Source of the DNA: Pseudomonadota bacterium | Lineage (GTDB): Bacteria > Pseudomonadota > Alphaproteobacteria > Rhizobiales > Tepidamorphaceae | Reading direction: 5' to 3' | DNA: 7,799 nucleotides | NCBI GenBank assembly: GCA_023435545.1 | Contig: JAEYRQ010000287.1 | Span: 1-7,799 of the forward strand | Shown here: positions 1-7,083 of the stretch, piece by piece | Layout of the letters: the number at the start of each line of letters is the position of its first letter | Position numbering within the stretch: the stretch's first letter is position 1 | The notes under the pieces: model-generated | Told to the model about the DNA's origin: nothing | What the model saw: the letters and a program-made list of their open reading frames with translations, nothing else | Database searches by the model: none | Position numbers and translations under genes: made by a program

Positions 1-1
1 G

Positions 2-886
<885 letters not shown>

Positions 887-982
887 GCGAGGCAACCGCG
901 CATTAACCCGAGGACAAGGGATGCTTGGCGCGGCGCAGCATGGCGGCTATTGTGTATCGAGGGGACGCGGAAGACTGAAGTC

Positions 983-989
983 GAGAGGA
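983..989 (+). promoter_or_regulatory. Ribosome binding site deciding the DUF2259 start
   Basis: GAGAGGA lies 5 nt upstream of the ATG at 995. It favours this ATG over the in-frame TTG at 950. The 15 residues between them do not look like part of a signal peptide, whereas the sequence after the ATG does. Confidence 0.6.
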
Positions 990-994
990 TCGCC

Positions 995-1735
995 ATGCGC
1001 GCCCTTCCGTCCCTGTTTGCCGCCTGTTGTCTGGCGGCCATGCTCGCCCCCGCCGGCGCGGCCGAGCTTGCCGATCATCGCGTGCTCGGATTCACCCCGA
1101 ATGGCGACACCTTCGCCTTCGAGGAATTCGGGGTGCAGGACGGGTCGGGATTTCCGTTCTCGAACATCTACGTGATCGACACAACGACCGATTCCTGGGT
1201 GCCGGGCACGCCGTTCCGGGTGCTGATCGAGGACGAGACAGCGCCGCTGTCGCAGGCGCGCCATCAGGCACGCCAGGCGGCAGCGCCACTCATGGGCAAG
1301 ATCGCGCTCGAGGACCGCGCCATGGTGCTGGCCTCGAGCCCGCTCGGCGAGTTCGAGGCCGATCCGGTGTCGCTCGCCTTCGGCGTGCCGCTGTCCTCCA
1401 ATGCGCTGGCGGAGCCGACGGCACGCTACCGGGCGCGGCTGGAGATCTTCCATGCGGATACGCCCGGCGTGGACTGCGCCGGGATGATCGGCGAGCCGGC
1501 CAACGGCTTCCGCCTCCTGATCGAGAACCTGGACAGCGGCACGACCACGACGCTGCACGAGGACCAGACGATCCCCGCCTCGCGCGGCTGCCCGATCACC
1601 TACCGGCTGAGCGAGGTCGTGGTGCCCGACAGCTGGCCCGTCGAGACGGCCGTCGTGCTGGTCAGCGTCATCGGCCTCGGCTTCGAGGGGGCCGGTCGAC
1701 GGTTCCTCGGGGTCGCGGGAGATCTGCCGGATTGA
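995..1735 (+). CDS. DUF2259 family predicted secreted protein
   Basis: The function is unknown. The 246-residue product begins with a classical signal peptide: a basic Arg2, a hydrophobic core at about 4-18, and an AGAA cleavage region near residue 23. The mature part opens with DHRVLGFTPNGDTFAFEEFG (27-46) and continues QDGSGFPFSNIYVIDT (48-63) then DSWVPGTPFRV (66-76). This conserved block is what I recognise as DUF2259. The F-x-P-x-G-x-x-x-A-F pattern followed by an IYVID strand resembles a blade of a TolB-like beta-propeller, though only one such repeat is evident. The mature protein has only two cysteines, Cys161 and Cys199, which could form a disulfide in the periplasm. The ATG at 995 has a good Shine-Dalgarno 5 nt upstream. 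The gene sits between cysK and a moeB-like gene on the same strand, with 55 bp to the latter, and may be co-transcribed with them. Family assignment is from memory of the N-terminal motif. Confidence 0.85.
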   Translation: MRALPSLFAACCLAAMLAPAGAAELADHRVLGFTPNGDTFAFEEFGVQDGSGFPFSNIYVIDTTTDSWVPGTPFRVLIEDETAPLSQARHQARQAAAPLMGKIALEDRAMVLASSPLGEFEADPVSLAFGVPLSSNALAEPTARYRARLEIFHADTPGVDCAGMIGEPANGFRLLIENLDSGTTTTLHEDQTIPASRGCPITYRLSEVVVPDSWPVETAVVLVSVIGLGFEGAGRRFLGVAGDLPD

Positions 1736-1743
1736 GGGAGCCG

Positions 1744-1762
1744 GCCGCGGGCAGGCCGCGGC
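1744..1762. other. Short GC-only inverted repeat between DUF2259 and moeB-like genes
   Basis: GCCGCGG (1744-1750) and CCGCGGC (1756-1762) form a perfect 7-bp stem with a 5-nt loop, starting 8 bp after the DUF2259 stop. No T-run follows, so it does not meet the pattern of an intrinsic terminator. It could stabilise the 3' end of the upstream message or modulate read-through into the next gene. In such GC-rich DNA a chance origin is quite possible. Confidence 0.3.
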
Positions 1763-1778
1763 GTAGAGTAGTGAGTAC

Positions 1779-1783
1779 AGAGG
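1779..1783 (+). promoter_or_regulatory. Ribosome binding site of the moeB-like gene
   Basis: AGAGG ends 7 nt before the ATG at 1791. This favours that start over the second in-frame ATG at 1803 (residue 5), which would put the motif 19 nt away. Confidence 0.5.
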
Positions 1784-1790
1784 CGGACCC

Positions 1791-2564
1791 ATGCTCGCCC
1801 CGATGAGCCTGACGGAAATCGAAATCGAACGCTACGCGCGGCACATCGTGCTGGCGGAAATCGGCGGGCCGGGCCAGCAGCGGCTGAAGCGCGCGCGTGT
1901 GCTGGTGATCGGCGCCGGGGGCCTCGGCGCGCCGATCCTGCAATACCTCGCTGCGGCCGGCGTCGGAACGCTCGGCATCGTCGACGACGACGTGGTCTCG
2001 CTGTCAAACCTGCAGCGCCAGGTGATCCACGACACCGACGCGATCGGCGTTTCCAAGGTGGCCAGCGCCGAGCGCTCGATCGAGCGCATCAACCCGCATG
2101 TGGCCGTGGAGCTGTACGAACTGCGCCTTACCGCCGACAACGCGCCGGGCCTGGTGTGCGGCTACGACCTGGTGGTCGACGGGTCGGACAATTTCGCGAC
2201 ACGCTACGCGGTGGCGGACGCCTGCGCGGCGTGGCGGCGGCCGCTGGTCACCGGCGCGGTCGGTCGCTTCGACGGGTCGGTGACGACGCTGATACCCTAT
2301 ACGGAGGGCCCGGACGGCCGACGCAATCCCTCCTACCGCGACATCTTCCCCGCCCCGCCGCCGGACGGCCTGCTGCCGACCTGCGCGGAGGCGGGAATCC
2401 TCGGCGCGCTCACCGGCATGATCGGCAGCGTCATGGCGCTGGAGGCGCTGAAGCTGCTGACCGGCGCCGGCGAGCCGCTCATCGGCCGGCTGATGCTGTT
2501 CGACGCGTGGTCCATGCGCGTCGAGACGATCGGCTACGGAACGGGCGGCTACGGGGCGGGCTGA
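1791..2564 (+). CDS. moeB: MoeB/ThiF-family (HesA/MoeB/ThiF) sulfur-carrier adenylyltransferase
   Basis: This is an E1-like enzyme that uses ATP to adenylate the C-terminal glycine of a ubiquitin-like sulfur carrier. In the molybdopterin pathway that carrier is MoaD. The 257 residues include the family N-terminal helix ERYARHIVL (13-21), the nucleotide-binding loop GAGGLGAP (41-48), and D65-D67. SLSNLQRQVIH (70-80) carries the ATP-contacting Asn/Arg. Further marks are K89, the catalytic Asp in DGSDN (Asp133) and the TCAEAGILG segment (197-205) with the family cysteine Cys198. E. coli MoeB has a CxxC before this segment and another near the C-terminus that bind zinc. Here the first site reads NPSYRDIF (179-186) and the last 25 residues have no cysteine, so the zinc site is absent. 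I remember this as common in alphaproteobacterial members. No rhodanese domain is fused. The stop lies 2 bp from the stop of the convergent TM2 gene. ThiF or another carrier activator cannot be excluded, since no moaD or thiS is in view. Confidence 0.87.
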   Translation: MLAPMSLTEIEIERYARHIVLAEIGGPGQQRLKRARVLVIGAGGLGAPILQYLAAAGVGTLGIVDDDVVSLSNLQRQVIHDTDAIGVSKVASAERSIERINPHVAVELYELRLTADNAPGLVCGYDLVVDGSDNFATRYAVADACAAWRRPLVTGAVGRFDGSVTTLIPYTEGPDGRRNPSYRDIFPAPPPDGLLPTCAEAGILGALTGMIGSVMALEALKLLTGAGEPLIGRLMLFDAWSMRVETIGYGTGGYGAG

Positions 2565-2566
2565 GA

Positions 2567-2869
2567 CTACAGCGACAGCCGGCGGGCGACGCCGAGATTA
2601 TGGTCGCGGATCCAGCCGGGGATCAGGAAGGCGTCGATCACCCACCAGATCGCCCAGACCGCGATGAACACCCAGCCTATCAGGATCGGCGTGGTCAGCC
2701 AGCCGATGCCGTGGACAACGAGTTGCAGGAGCCCCGACAGCACGCGGTCGGAATACATCCGGTGAGCACCGAGAAACCCCAGGAAGAACCAGAGAATATA
2801 GGCGAGCACCGGGGTCTTCGACATGGCGTCGTATTCCATCATCCGGCGCGAGTCGGTCGAATCGCTCAT
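2567..2869 (-). CDS. TM2 domain-containing small membrane protein
   Basis: A 100-residue inner-membrane protein with no defined function. After a short charged N-terminus come a first membrane segment (about 19-35), the TM2 hallmark turn GFLGAHRMY (31-39), a hydrophobic stretch from about 47 to 76 that could cross the membrane once or twice, and the closing signature DAFLIPGW (79-86). These are the diagnostic marks of the TM2 family (PF05154). The start taken here is the ATG at 2869, 21 bp after the stop of the upstream TetR gene on the same strand, so the two are probably one transcript. The Shine-Dalgarno is weak, and ATGs at codons 10, 11 and 16 are alternatives that would keep the whole TM2 domain. 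The gene converges on moeB with only 2 bp between stops. Whether the TM2 protein is linked functionally to the regulator cannot be told from sequence. Confidence 0.85.
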   Translation of the reverse strand: MSDSTDSRRMMEYDAMSKTPVLAYILWFFLGFLGAHRMYSDRVLSGLLQLVVHGIGWLTTPILIGWVFIAVWAIWWVIDAFLIPGWIRDHNLGVARRLSL

Positions 2870-2890
2870 GTCATGGCCTGCGTTGCTGCG

Positions 2891-3565
2891 TCACTTCCCG
2901 TCAACGTGGGGTCGCCGCGAAAGATCCACAAGGTCAGACGGACTCTCGGGGATGGGCCCGCAAATGTGGGAAACGACGGCCGCGGCGAAGTCCTCGAGCA
3001 CCTCGCGGCTTTCCCCGACGCGCGAGCGGATCGCGATATAGCTCACCACCGAGGTGGCAATCCGGCCGAGCGTCACGCAGTCCGCGACTTGGGGAAGCTC
3101 GCCCCGCTCTACTGCCAGCGAAATCCGCTTCTCGAGCATGCGGTCGAAGCCGCGAAACGTCTCGGCCAGGATGTCGCGAACGTACGGATCGGTTGCCGCC
3201 TCCGGCAGGCCGGTCGAGATCATGAAGCAGCCGAGCGGCTGGCTCTCGCTGGGGAAATAGAGGCCGAGGAACAGGGCGTAGAGGCGCGTCAGGGCGTCGC
3301 GAATGCTGGTATCGGGCGACAGCGCGGCGCGCACATCGTCCCGCATCTTCTCCCGGTAGTTCTCTAGAACGGTCCGATAGAACGCCCGCTTGTCGCCGAA
3401 GGCACCGTAGATGCTCGGCCGGTTCATGCTGGTGGCCGCGCTCAACTCGTCGAGCGACGTCGCCGGAAACCCCTTGACCCAGAACAGGTTGCGCGCCTGG
3501 GCAAGCGCGGTCTCGGGATCGTAGGCAGGAGGACGGCCGCGTCTTGCGGGTTTATTTTGTACCAT
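2891..3565 (-). CDS. TetR/AcrR family transcriptional regulator, divergent from GST gene
   Basis: A 224-residue one-component regulator, probably a repressor released by a small ligand. The N-terminal arm RRGRPPAYD (8-16) is basic, as in regulators that also touch the minor groove. The TetR helix-turn-helix follows at about 18-63: an ALAQARNLFWVKGF helix, then TSLDEL (36-41) and the recognition helix region MNRPSIYGAFGDK (47-59). The remaining roughly 160 residues form an all-helical ligand-binding and dimerisation domain. Its LGCFM motif with Cys113 recalls the ComR-like branch of the family, but I cannot name the ligand. The ATG at 3565 is preceded by AAGGA 11 nt upstream, slightly far. It is transcribed away from a glutathione S-transferase gene across a 69-bp gap containing two palindromes, an arrangement typical of a TetR regulator acting on itself and its neighbour. 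A TM2-domain gene follows after 21 bp. Confidence 0.92.
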   Translation of the reverse strand: MVQNKPARRGRPPAYDPETALAQARNLFWVKGFPATSLDELSAATSMNRPSIYGAFGDKRAFYRTVLENYREKMRDDVRAALSPDTSIRDALTRLYALFLGLYFPSESQPLGCFMISTGLPEAATDPYVRDILAETFRGFDRMLEKRISLAVERGELPQVADCVTLGRIATSVVSYIAIRSRVGESREVLEDFAAAVVSHICGPIPESPSDLVDLSRRPHVDGK

Positions 3566-3567
3566 TT

Positions 3568-3584
3568 CGCAAACTATCCTTGCG
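3568..3584. promoter_or_regulatory. Candidate TetR operator 1 (inverted repeat)
   Basis: CGCAA (3568-3572) and TTGCG (3580-3584) form a 17-bp inverted repeat with a 7-bp centre, lying 3 bp upstream of the TetR start codon. It covers the regulator's own ribosome binding site (TCCTT on plus, 3577-3581) and would suit autorepression. Binding is inferred from position and symmetry only. Confidence 0.4.
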
Positions 3585-3592
3585 GCGGCCTA

Positions 3593-3598
3593 ATTTTA
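3593..3598 (-). promoter_or_regulatory. Candidate -10 box for the TetR gene
   Basis: On the minus strand the sequence reads TAAAAT, one mismatch from TATAAT, 27 bp upstream of the ATG. No good -35 hexamer lies 16-18 bp further up, so only the -10 half is supported. It sits in the most AT-rich run of the window (about 3591-3618). Confidence 0.35.
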
Positions 3599-3605
3599 TG
3601 CGATA

Positions 3606-3621
3606 CGGTATATATTAACCG
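3606..3621. promoter_or_regulatory. Candidate operator 2 and GST promoter -10 region
   Basis: CGGTATATATTAACCG is an imperfect 16-bp palindrome with perfect CGGT/ACCG arms. It contains TATATT (3611-3616), one mismatch from the -10 consensus and about 19 bp upstream of the GST start codon. A repressor bound here would cover the GST promoter. No clear -35 box is seen at the usual distance, the nearest being TTGCGG at 3580-3585. Confidence 0.4.
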
Positions 3622-3627
3622 AGGGAG
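3621..3627 (+). promoter_or_regulatory. Ribosome binding site fixing the GST start
   Basis: GAGGGAG lies 7 nt before the ATG at 3635. It rules out the longer in-frame reading from TTG at 3557, which would overlap the divergent TetR gene and add 26 residues unlike any GST N-terminus. Confidence 0.7.
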
Positions 3628-3634
3628 CTTCGCC

Positions 3635-4273
3635 ATGGACCTTTATTTCTCGCCGCTCGCCTGTTCTCTGGCCGCCCGGATCGCCCTCTACGAGTCGGGA
3701 CTGCCGGCCGACTATATCTATGTCGACAGGTTCGAGAAGACGCTCGAGGATGGGTCAGACTACTACCCGATCAATCCGATGGGCCAGGTGCCGATGCTGT
3801 GCACCGACGCCGGCGACACGTTGACCGAGACCTCGGCTGTCCTGCAGTACGTCGCCGATCTCAATCCCGAATCCGGCATTGCGCCGAAGTCCGGCATTGA
3901 GCGCTACCAGCTGCAGAGCTGGCTGAACTTCATCACCACTGAACTGCACAAAGCGGTGTTCTATCCGCAGTTTTCGCCGGAGAGCAACGACGGGGCGAAG
4001 GCCTTCGCGCGACAGCTCGCAGAGAAGCGCTTCGCCCATCTCGACCGACATCTGACTGGCCGCGAATTCCTGCTCGACCGTTTCACGGTGGCCGATGCGT
4101 ACCTGGCGACGGTGCTCGGCTGGACTCGGCCGGTCGGGATCGACCTCGGCAAGTGGCCGGCGGTCAAGGACTACTTCTCCCGCATGCGCGCGCGACCGTC
4201 CGTCGCCAAGGCCGTTGCCGAGGAATACGCGCTCTACGAAGCCCAGGAGGAGCGGCGGCGCGGCGCGGCCTGA
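3635..4273 (+). CDS. Glutathione S-transferase, bacterial beta class
   Basis: A cytosolic enzyme of 212 residues, the usual length for the beta class, that binds glutathione and conjugates or reduces electrophiles. The N-terminal thioredoxin-like domain begins MDLYFSPLACSLAARIAL, with Cys10 and Ser11 at the beta-class active site. It continues with NPMGQVPML (47-55), containing the cis-proline Pro53 that positions glutathione, and LTETSAVLQYVAD (63-75). The helical C-terminal domain has WLNFITTELHK (96-106), whose His105 matches the beta-class active-site histidine, and DRFTVADAY (148-156), the folding motif of helix 6. The glycine usual just before DRFTVADAY is missing. A strong Shine-Dalgarno precedes the ATG. 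The gene is divergent from a TetR regulator that probably controls it, and it ends 4 bp from the stop of the convergent VOC gene. The substrate is not predictable from sequence. Confidence 0.93.
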   Translation: MDLYFSPLACSLAARIALYESGLPADYIYVDRFEKTLEDGSDYYPINPMGQVPMLCTDAGDTLTETSAVLQYVADLNPESGIAPKSGIERYQLQSWLNFITTELHKAVFYPQFSPESNDGAKAFARQLAEKRFAHLDRHLTGREFLLDRFTVADAYLATVLGWTRPVGIDLGKWPAVKDYFSRMRARPSVAKAVAEEYALYEAQEERRRGAA

Positions 4274-4277
4274 GTGG

Positions 4278-4667
4278 TCACTCGGGCTGGTGGCATACCG
4301 CCTCGATCCGGTTGCCGGCCGGATCGGTCAGGAAGGCCGCATAGTAGGCCGGATGGTAGTGCGGCCTGGGGCCCGGCGCACCGTCGTCGGCGCCGCCCGC
4401 CGCGATGCCGGCGGCATGAAAGGCGTCGACCGATGACCTAGATCGCGCCTTGAAGGCCCAGTGGCGGGCAGCCGTCAGGGCGCCCGCCTCGCCCAGTCGG
4501 ATGGAGAGATAGCTCGCGGCCGGACGGTCCGCGCCGGCACGCGCGCCGTAGCCGATCATACCGGGCTCGCGCACGACCTTGGGCACCCCGAGCGCGCCGA
4601 ACACGGCATCGTAGAAGGTTTCCGCTCGATCGAGATCGACGACGCAAATGGAAACGTGGTCGAGCAT
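4278..4667 (-). CDS. VOC family protein (glyoxalase/bleomycin-resistance fold)
   Basis: A 129-residue single-domain vicinal-oxygen-chelate protein. These proteins are usually metal-dependent dimers acting on small carbonyl, epoxide or aromatic substrates, or binding drugs. The start reads MLDHVSICVVDLDRAETFY, with metal-ligand candidate His4. RHWAFKA (68-74) supplies His69, GAPGPRPHYHPAYYAAFLTDPAGN (96-119) is the typical second-half turn, and RIEAVCH (120-126) supplies Glu122. His4/His69/Glu122 is the expected ligand set. The ATG at 4667 is chosen over an in-frame start at 4691 because the fold begins immediately there and AGGAG lies about 10 nt upstream. The earlier start would overlap the DUF2254 gene. 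It lies 14 bp after DUF2254 on the same strand and is probably the last gene of that operon. It converges with the GST gene. The substrate is unknown, and glyoxalase I activity should not be assumed. Confidence 0.9.
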   Translation of the reverse strand: MLDHVSICVVDLDRAETFYDAVFGALGVPKVVREPGMIGYGARAGADRPAASYLSIRLGEAGALTAARHWAFKARSRSSVDAFHAAGIAAGGADDGAPGPRPHYHPAYYAAFLTDPAGNRIEAVCHQPE

Positions 4668-4681
4668 TGTCCCGCCGCTCC

Positions 4682-6100
4682 TCACAGCCACCTGTTCGCG
4701 GCCATCGCCTCGGCCCGGTCCGTCCCCGGACGCGCGATCCGCTCCACCACCGCGAGCCGCTCCGCCAGGAGCGCCCGATCATGGGCGTGCGCCAGCGCCG
4801 TCTCGCCTCCCGCCCCCAATTGGCGGGCATGGTCGAGGAACAGCGCACGATATTCGGGTTCGTCCGCATCAAGGACCAGGGTCCCGATCGTCGCCATCAT
4901 GTGGAGGGCGGCGTTGGGGTCCCGCTCGAAATACGGCCGCAGGGTGCCGAGCGTGAACGCGGCGAGCTGCGCGACGGTATGCGGGCGCAGGGCGATGCGC
5001 GCCCGGCCGTCGACGTCGCGCAGCGTCGAGGGCCTCTGCCGTCCCCTCGCCGCGCGGCTGAGCGCCGCGCCGATCCAGTCCAGGCATGACATAGCGGTGC
5101 GCGGATCGTTGATGCCGGTCGACAGCGCCCGGGCCGCAATGTCGCAGAGCTGCTGGGCCAGCATGTTGGCGTCCTGCGCTGGCGACCGGCCCTCGCCGAT
5201 GTCGAACTTGCCGAGCGCAGCGCGGATGCACTCGTCGCGGACCCGCGATCGCGGCGACAGCCACGCCAGAGGCCGGCCCGCCGCGATGAAATCGCCCGGC
5301 ATCCTGTCGATGCGGATCACGATGTCATGCCGCGCCGCCAGCGACATCAGCCCGTCGAAGTCGATGATTCGGAGATACCCGTCCCGCGCGGGGACCAGCG
5401 GCACCGGATCGCCGTCGTGACCCTCCCATCCGTCCGTCTCCCGCGGGCGTCCGGCATCGGCCCCAGCGCCGGCCTCGGGGTCGGTGTCGATGTCGGTTTC
5501 CTCGGGCAGCGGGAACCGCCTTTCGATCAGCGAAATGAGAGCGCGCCCGGACGTCGCGACGATCGAGGAGAGCCTGATCGTTTCAGGTGCGTGATGAAAG
5601 AAGTGGATCAGGGCACCGACACTGGCGACGGCCAGCAGCACCGACACGACGATGGTCAGCGTCGGCGTCCGCTCCAGTCCGACCAGCCGCAGCGACAGAA
5701 GGCAGAACAGGAATGTCGCGAGGAAGACGCCGAGAACGGTCTGGTTGACCCGGTCGCGCATCAGGTTGCCGACGACGCGGGGCCCGAACTGCCCGGATGC
5801 GAACGCCATCGCCGCGACCAGGATCGAGAAGGCAACGCCGGCAACTCCGACGGTCGAGCCGGCAGCAACCGTCAGAATTGCGCGGGCACTGTCGGGATCG
5901 ATCGAGCGGCCGAGGCCCAGCCAGTCCGGCAGCAGGGGGTCGACGGCCCGGTCGAGGGGGCCTGCCCCGATCGCCAGGAATACGGCCGTCAGGCTCATGC
6001 TGCCCGGCAGGAACCAGTAGCTTTCGCGAATCCGGTCGACGAACCCGAGCAGACGGGCGCGGCCCGCGAACCCGTCGAGCTTCGGGTCGCTGCCGCTCAC
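4682..6100 (-). CDS. DUF2254 family predicted membrane protein
   Basis: A 472-residue inner-membrane protein of unknown function. I recognise DUF2254 (COG4325) from RESYWFLPGSM (25-35) leading into the first membrane segment (about 30-47), from SGQFGPRVVGNLMRDRVNQ (102-120), and from LIHFFHHAPETIRLSSI (164-180). Four hydrophobic segments are visible at about 30-47, 74-101, 121-141 and 146-168. The remaining roughly 300 residues are soluble, with an acidic, low-complexity stretch near 205-230 (DIDTDPEAGAGADAG). The soluble part also includes STGINDPRTAMSCLDWIGAAL, a conserved-looking block. The start is GTG at 6098-6100, sharing GTGA with the stop of the upstream dehydrogenase. The frame is open further upstream, but that part only overlaps the dehydrogenase and does not resemble DUF2254. 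The first internal ATG (codon 35) would cut into the first membrane segment. The overlap points to translational coupling. The VOC gene follows after 14 bp. Confidence 0.88.
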   Translation of the reverse strand: MSGSDPKLDGFAGRARLLGFVDRIRESYWFLPGSMSLTAVFLAIGAGPLDRAVDPLLPDWLGLGRSIDPDSARAILTVAAGSTVGVAGVAFSILVAAMAFASGQFGPRVVGNLMRDRVNQTVLGVFLATFLFCLLSLRLVGLERTPTLTIVVSVLLAVASVGALIHFFHHAPETIRLSSIVATSGRALISLIERRFPLPEETDIDTDPEAGAGADAGRPRETDGWEGHDGDPVPLVPARDGYLRIIDFDGLMSLAARHDIVIRIDRMPGDFIAAGRPLAWLSPRSRVRDECIRAALGKFDIGEGRSPAQDANMLAQQLCDIAARALSTGINDPRTAMSCLDWIGAALSRAARGRQRPSTLRDVDGRARIALRPHTVAQLAAFTLGTLRPYFERDPNAALHMMATIGTLVLDADEPEYRALFLDHARQLGAGGETALAHAHDRALLAERLAVVERIARPGTDRAEAMAANRWL

Positions 6101-7083
6101 AGCATCGACGGCAGCACGCGGTCCGGGGGACGGTGACCGTCGGCGAAGGTCTTGATGTTGATGATGACCTTCTCGCCCATGTCGATGCGGCCCTCCAGCG
6201 TCGCCGAGCCCATATGCGGCAGCAGCACGACACGGTCGGACTTCGCCAGCTTCGGGTTCACCGAGGGCTCGTGCTCGAAGACGTCGAGGCCCGCACCGGC
6301 AAGCTCGCCCGCGTCCAGCATACGGGCAAGCGCGTTCTCGTCGATCACCTCGCCACGCGCAGTGTTGACCACATAGGCTTCCGGCCTGAGCAGCTTCAGG
6401 CGCCGCGCCGACAGCAGGTGATAGGTTCCCGGCGTGTGCGGACAGTGGATCGAGATGACGTCCATGCGCGCCAGCATCTGGTCGAGCGAGTCCCAGTAGG
6501 TCGCCTCGAGCTCCTCCTCGACGGCCGCCGGGACACGGCGGCGATTGTGGTAGTGGACCTGCATGCCGAAGGCCCTCGCGCGGCGTGCGACCGCCTGGCC
6601 GATTCGGCCCATGCCGATGATGCCGAGGCGCTTGCCGTTGATCCGCCGGCCGAGCATCCATGTCGGCGACCAGCCCTTCCAGTCGCCCGCCTCGATGACA
6701 CGGATGCCTTCCGCGAGCCTGCGCGGCACGGCGAGAATCAGCGCCATCGTCATGTCGGCAGTGTCCTCGGTGAGGACGCCGGGGGTGTTGGTGACGGCGA
6801 TGCCGCGTTTCGTCGCGGTCTCCACGTCGATGTTGTCGACGCCGTTGCCGTAATTGGTGACAAGCTTCAGCCGCGGCCCCGCCTGGCTCAGCACAGCGGC
6901 ATCGATGCGGTCGGTAACCGTCGGCACGAGCACGTCGGCCTCGCCCACCGCCTCGACCAGCTCGGGCTGGCTCATCGGCTTGTCGGCGACGTTGAGCCGG
7001 GTGTCGAACAGCTCGCGCATGCGGGTCTCGACGACATCCGGCAGCTTGCGCGTGACGATGACGAGCGGACGCGACCTGGGCAT
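6097..7083 (-). CDS. D-isomer-specific 2-hydroxyacid dehydrogenase (glyoxylate/hydroxypyruvate reductase type, D-glycerate dehydrogenase)
   Basis: A 328-residue cytosolic oxidoreductase that likely reduces glyoxylate or hydroxypyruvate to glycolate or D-glycerate with NAD(P)H. The substrate segment NYGNGVDNID (77-86) is followed by TNTPGVLTEDTADMTMALIL (98-117), typical of this subgroup. The Rossmann loop is GMGRIG (157-162). The following strand ends in YHNRRR (178-183), whose arginines and lack of an acidic residue suggest NADPH preference. The catalytic set is complete: Arg243 in NTARG, Glu272 in FEHEP and His290 in LPHMGSAT. Two starts are possible: ATG at 7083, which agrees with the MPRSRPLVIVTRKLP-type N-terminus I expect, and GTG at 7092. 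A purine-rich stretch (GGAAGGGGGAG on the minus strand, 7094-7104) could serve either. It is first in a probable three-gene operon with DUF2254 and VOC, and its upstream region carries strong inverted repeats. Confidence 0.92.
   Translation of the reverse strand: MPRSRPLVIVTRKLPDVVETRMRELFDTRLNVADKPMSQPELVEAVGEADVLVPTVTDRIDAAVLSQAGPRLKLVTNYGNGVDNIDVETATKRGIAVTNTPGVLTEDTADMTMALILAVPRRLAEGIRVIEAGDWKGWSPTWMLGRRINGKRLGIIGMGRIGQAVARRARAFGMQVHYHNRRRVPAAVEEELEATYWDSLDQMLARMDVISIHCPHTPGTYHLLSARRLKLLRPEAYVVNTARGEVIDENALARMLDAGELAGAGLDVFEHEPSVNPKLAKSDRVVLLPHMGSATLEGRIDMGEKVIINIKTFADGHRPPDRVLPSML

Noticed and set aside
947..1792. Long minus-strand open frame of 281 codons opposite the DUF2259 gene
   Set aside because: It is antisense to a gene with a clear signal peptide and family motif. 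Its translation is low in recognisable structure and its length is expected in GC-rich DNA, where stops are rare on the shadow strand.
2156..3367. Plus-strand open frame of 403 codons spanning moeB, TM2 and TetR
   Set aside because: It crosses three better-supported genes on both strands, is dominated by Arg/Gly/Ala/Pro shadow composition, and shows no motif.
3557..3634. Longer GST reading from TTG at 3557
   Set aside because: It would overlap the TetR start and the promoter region. The beta-class GST fold begins at the ATG at 3635, which has its own ribosome binding site.
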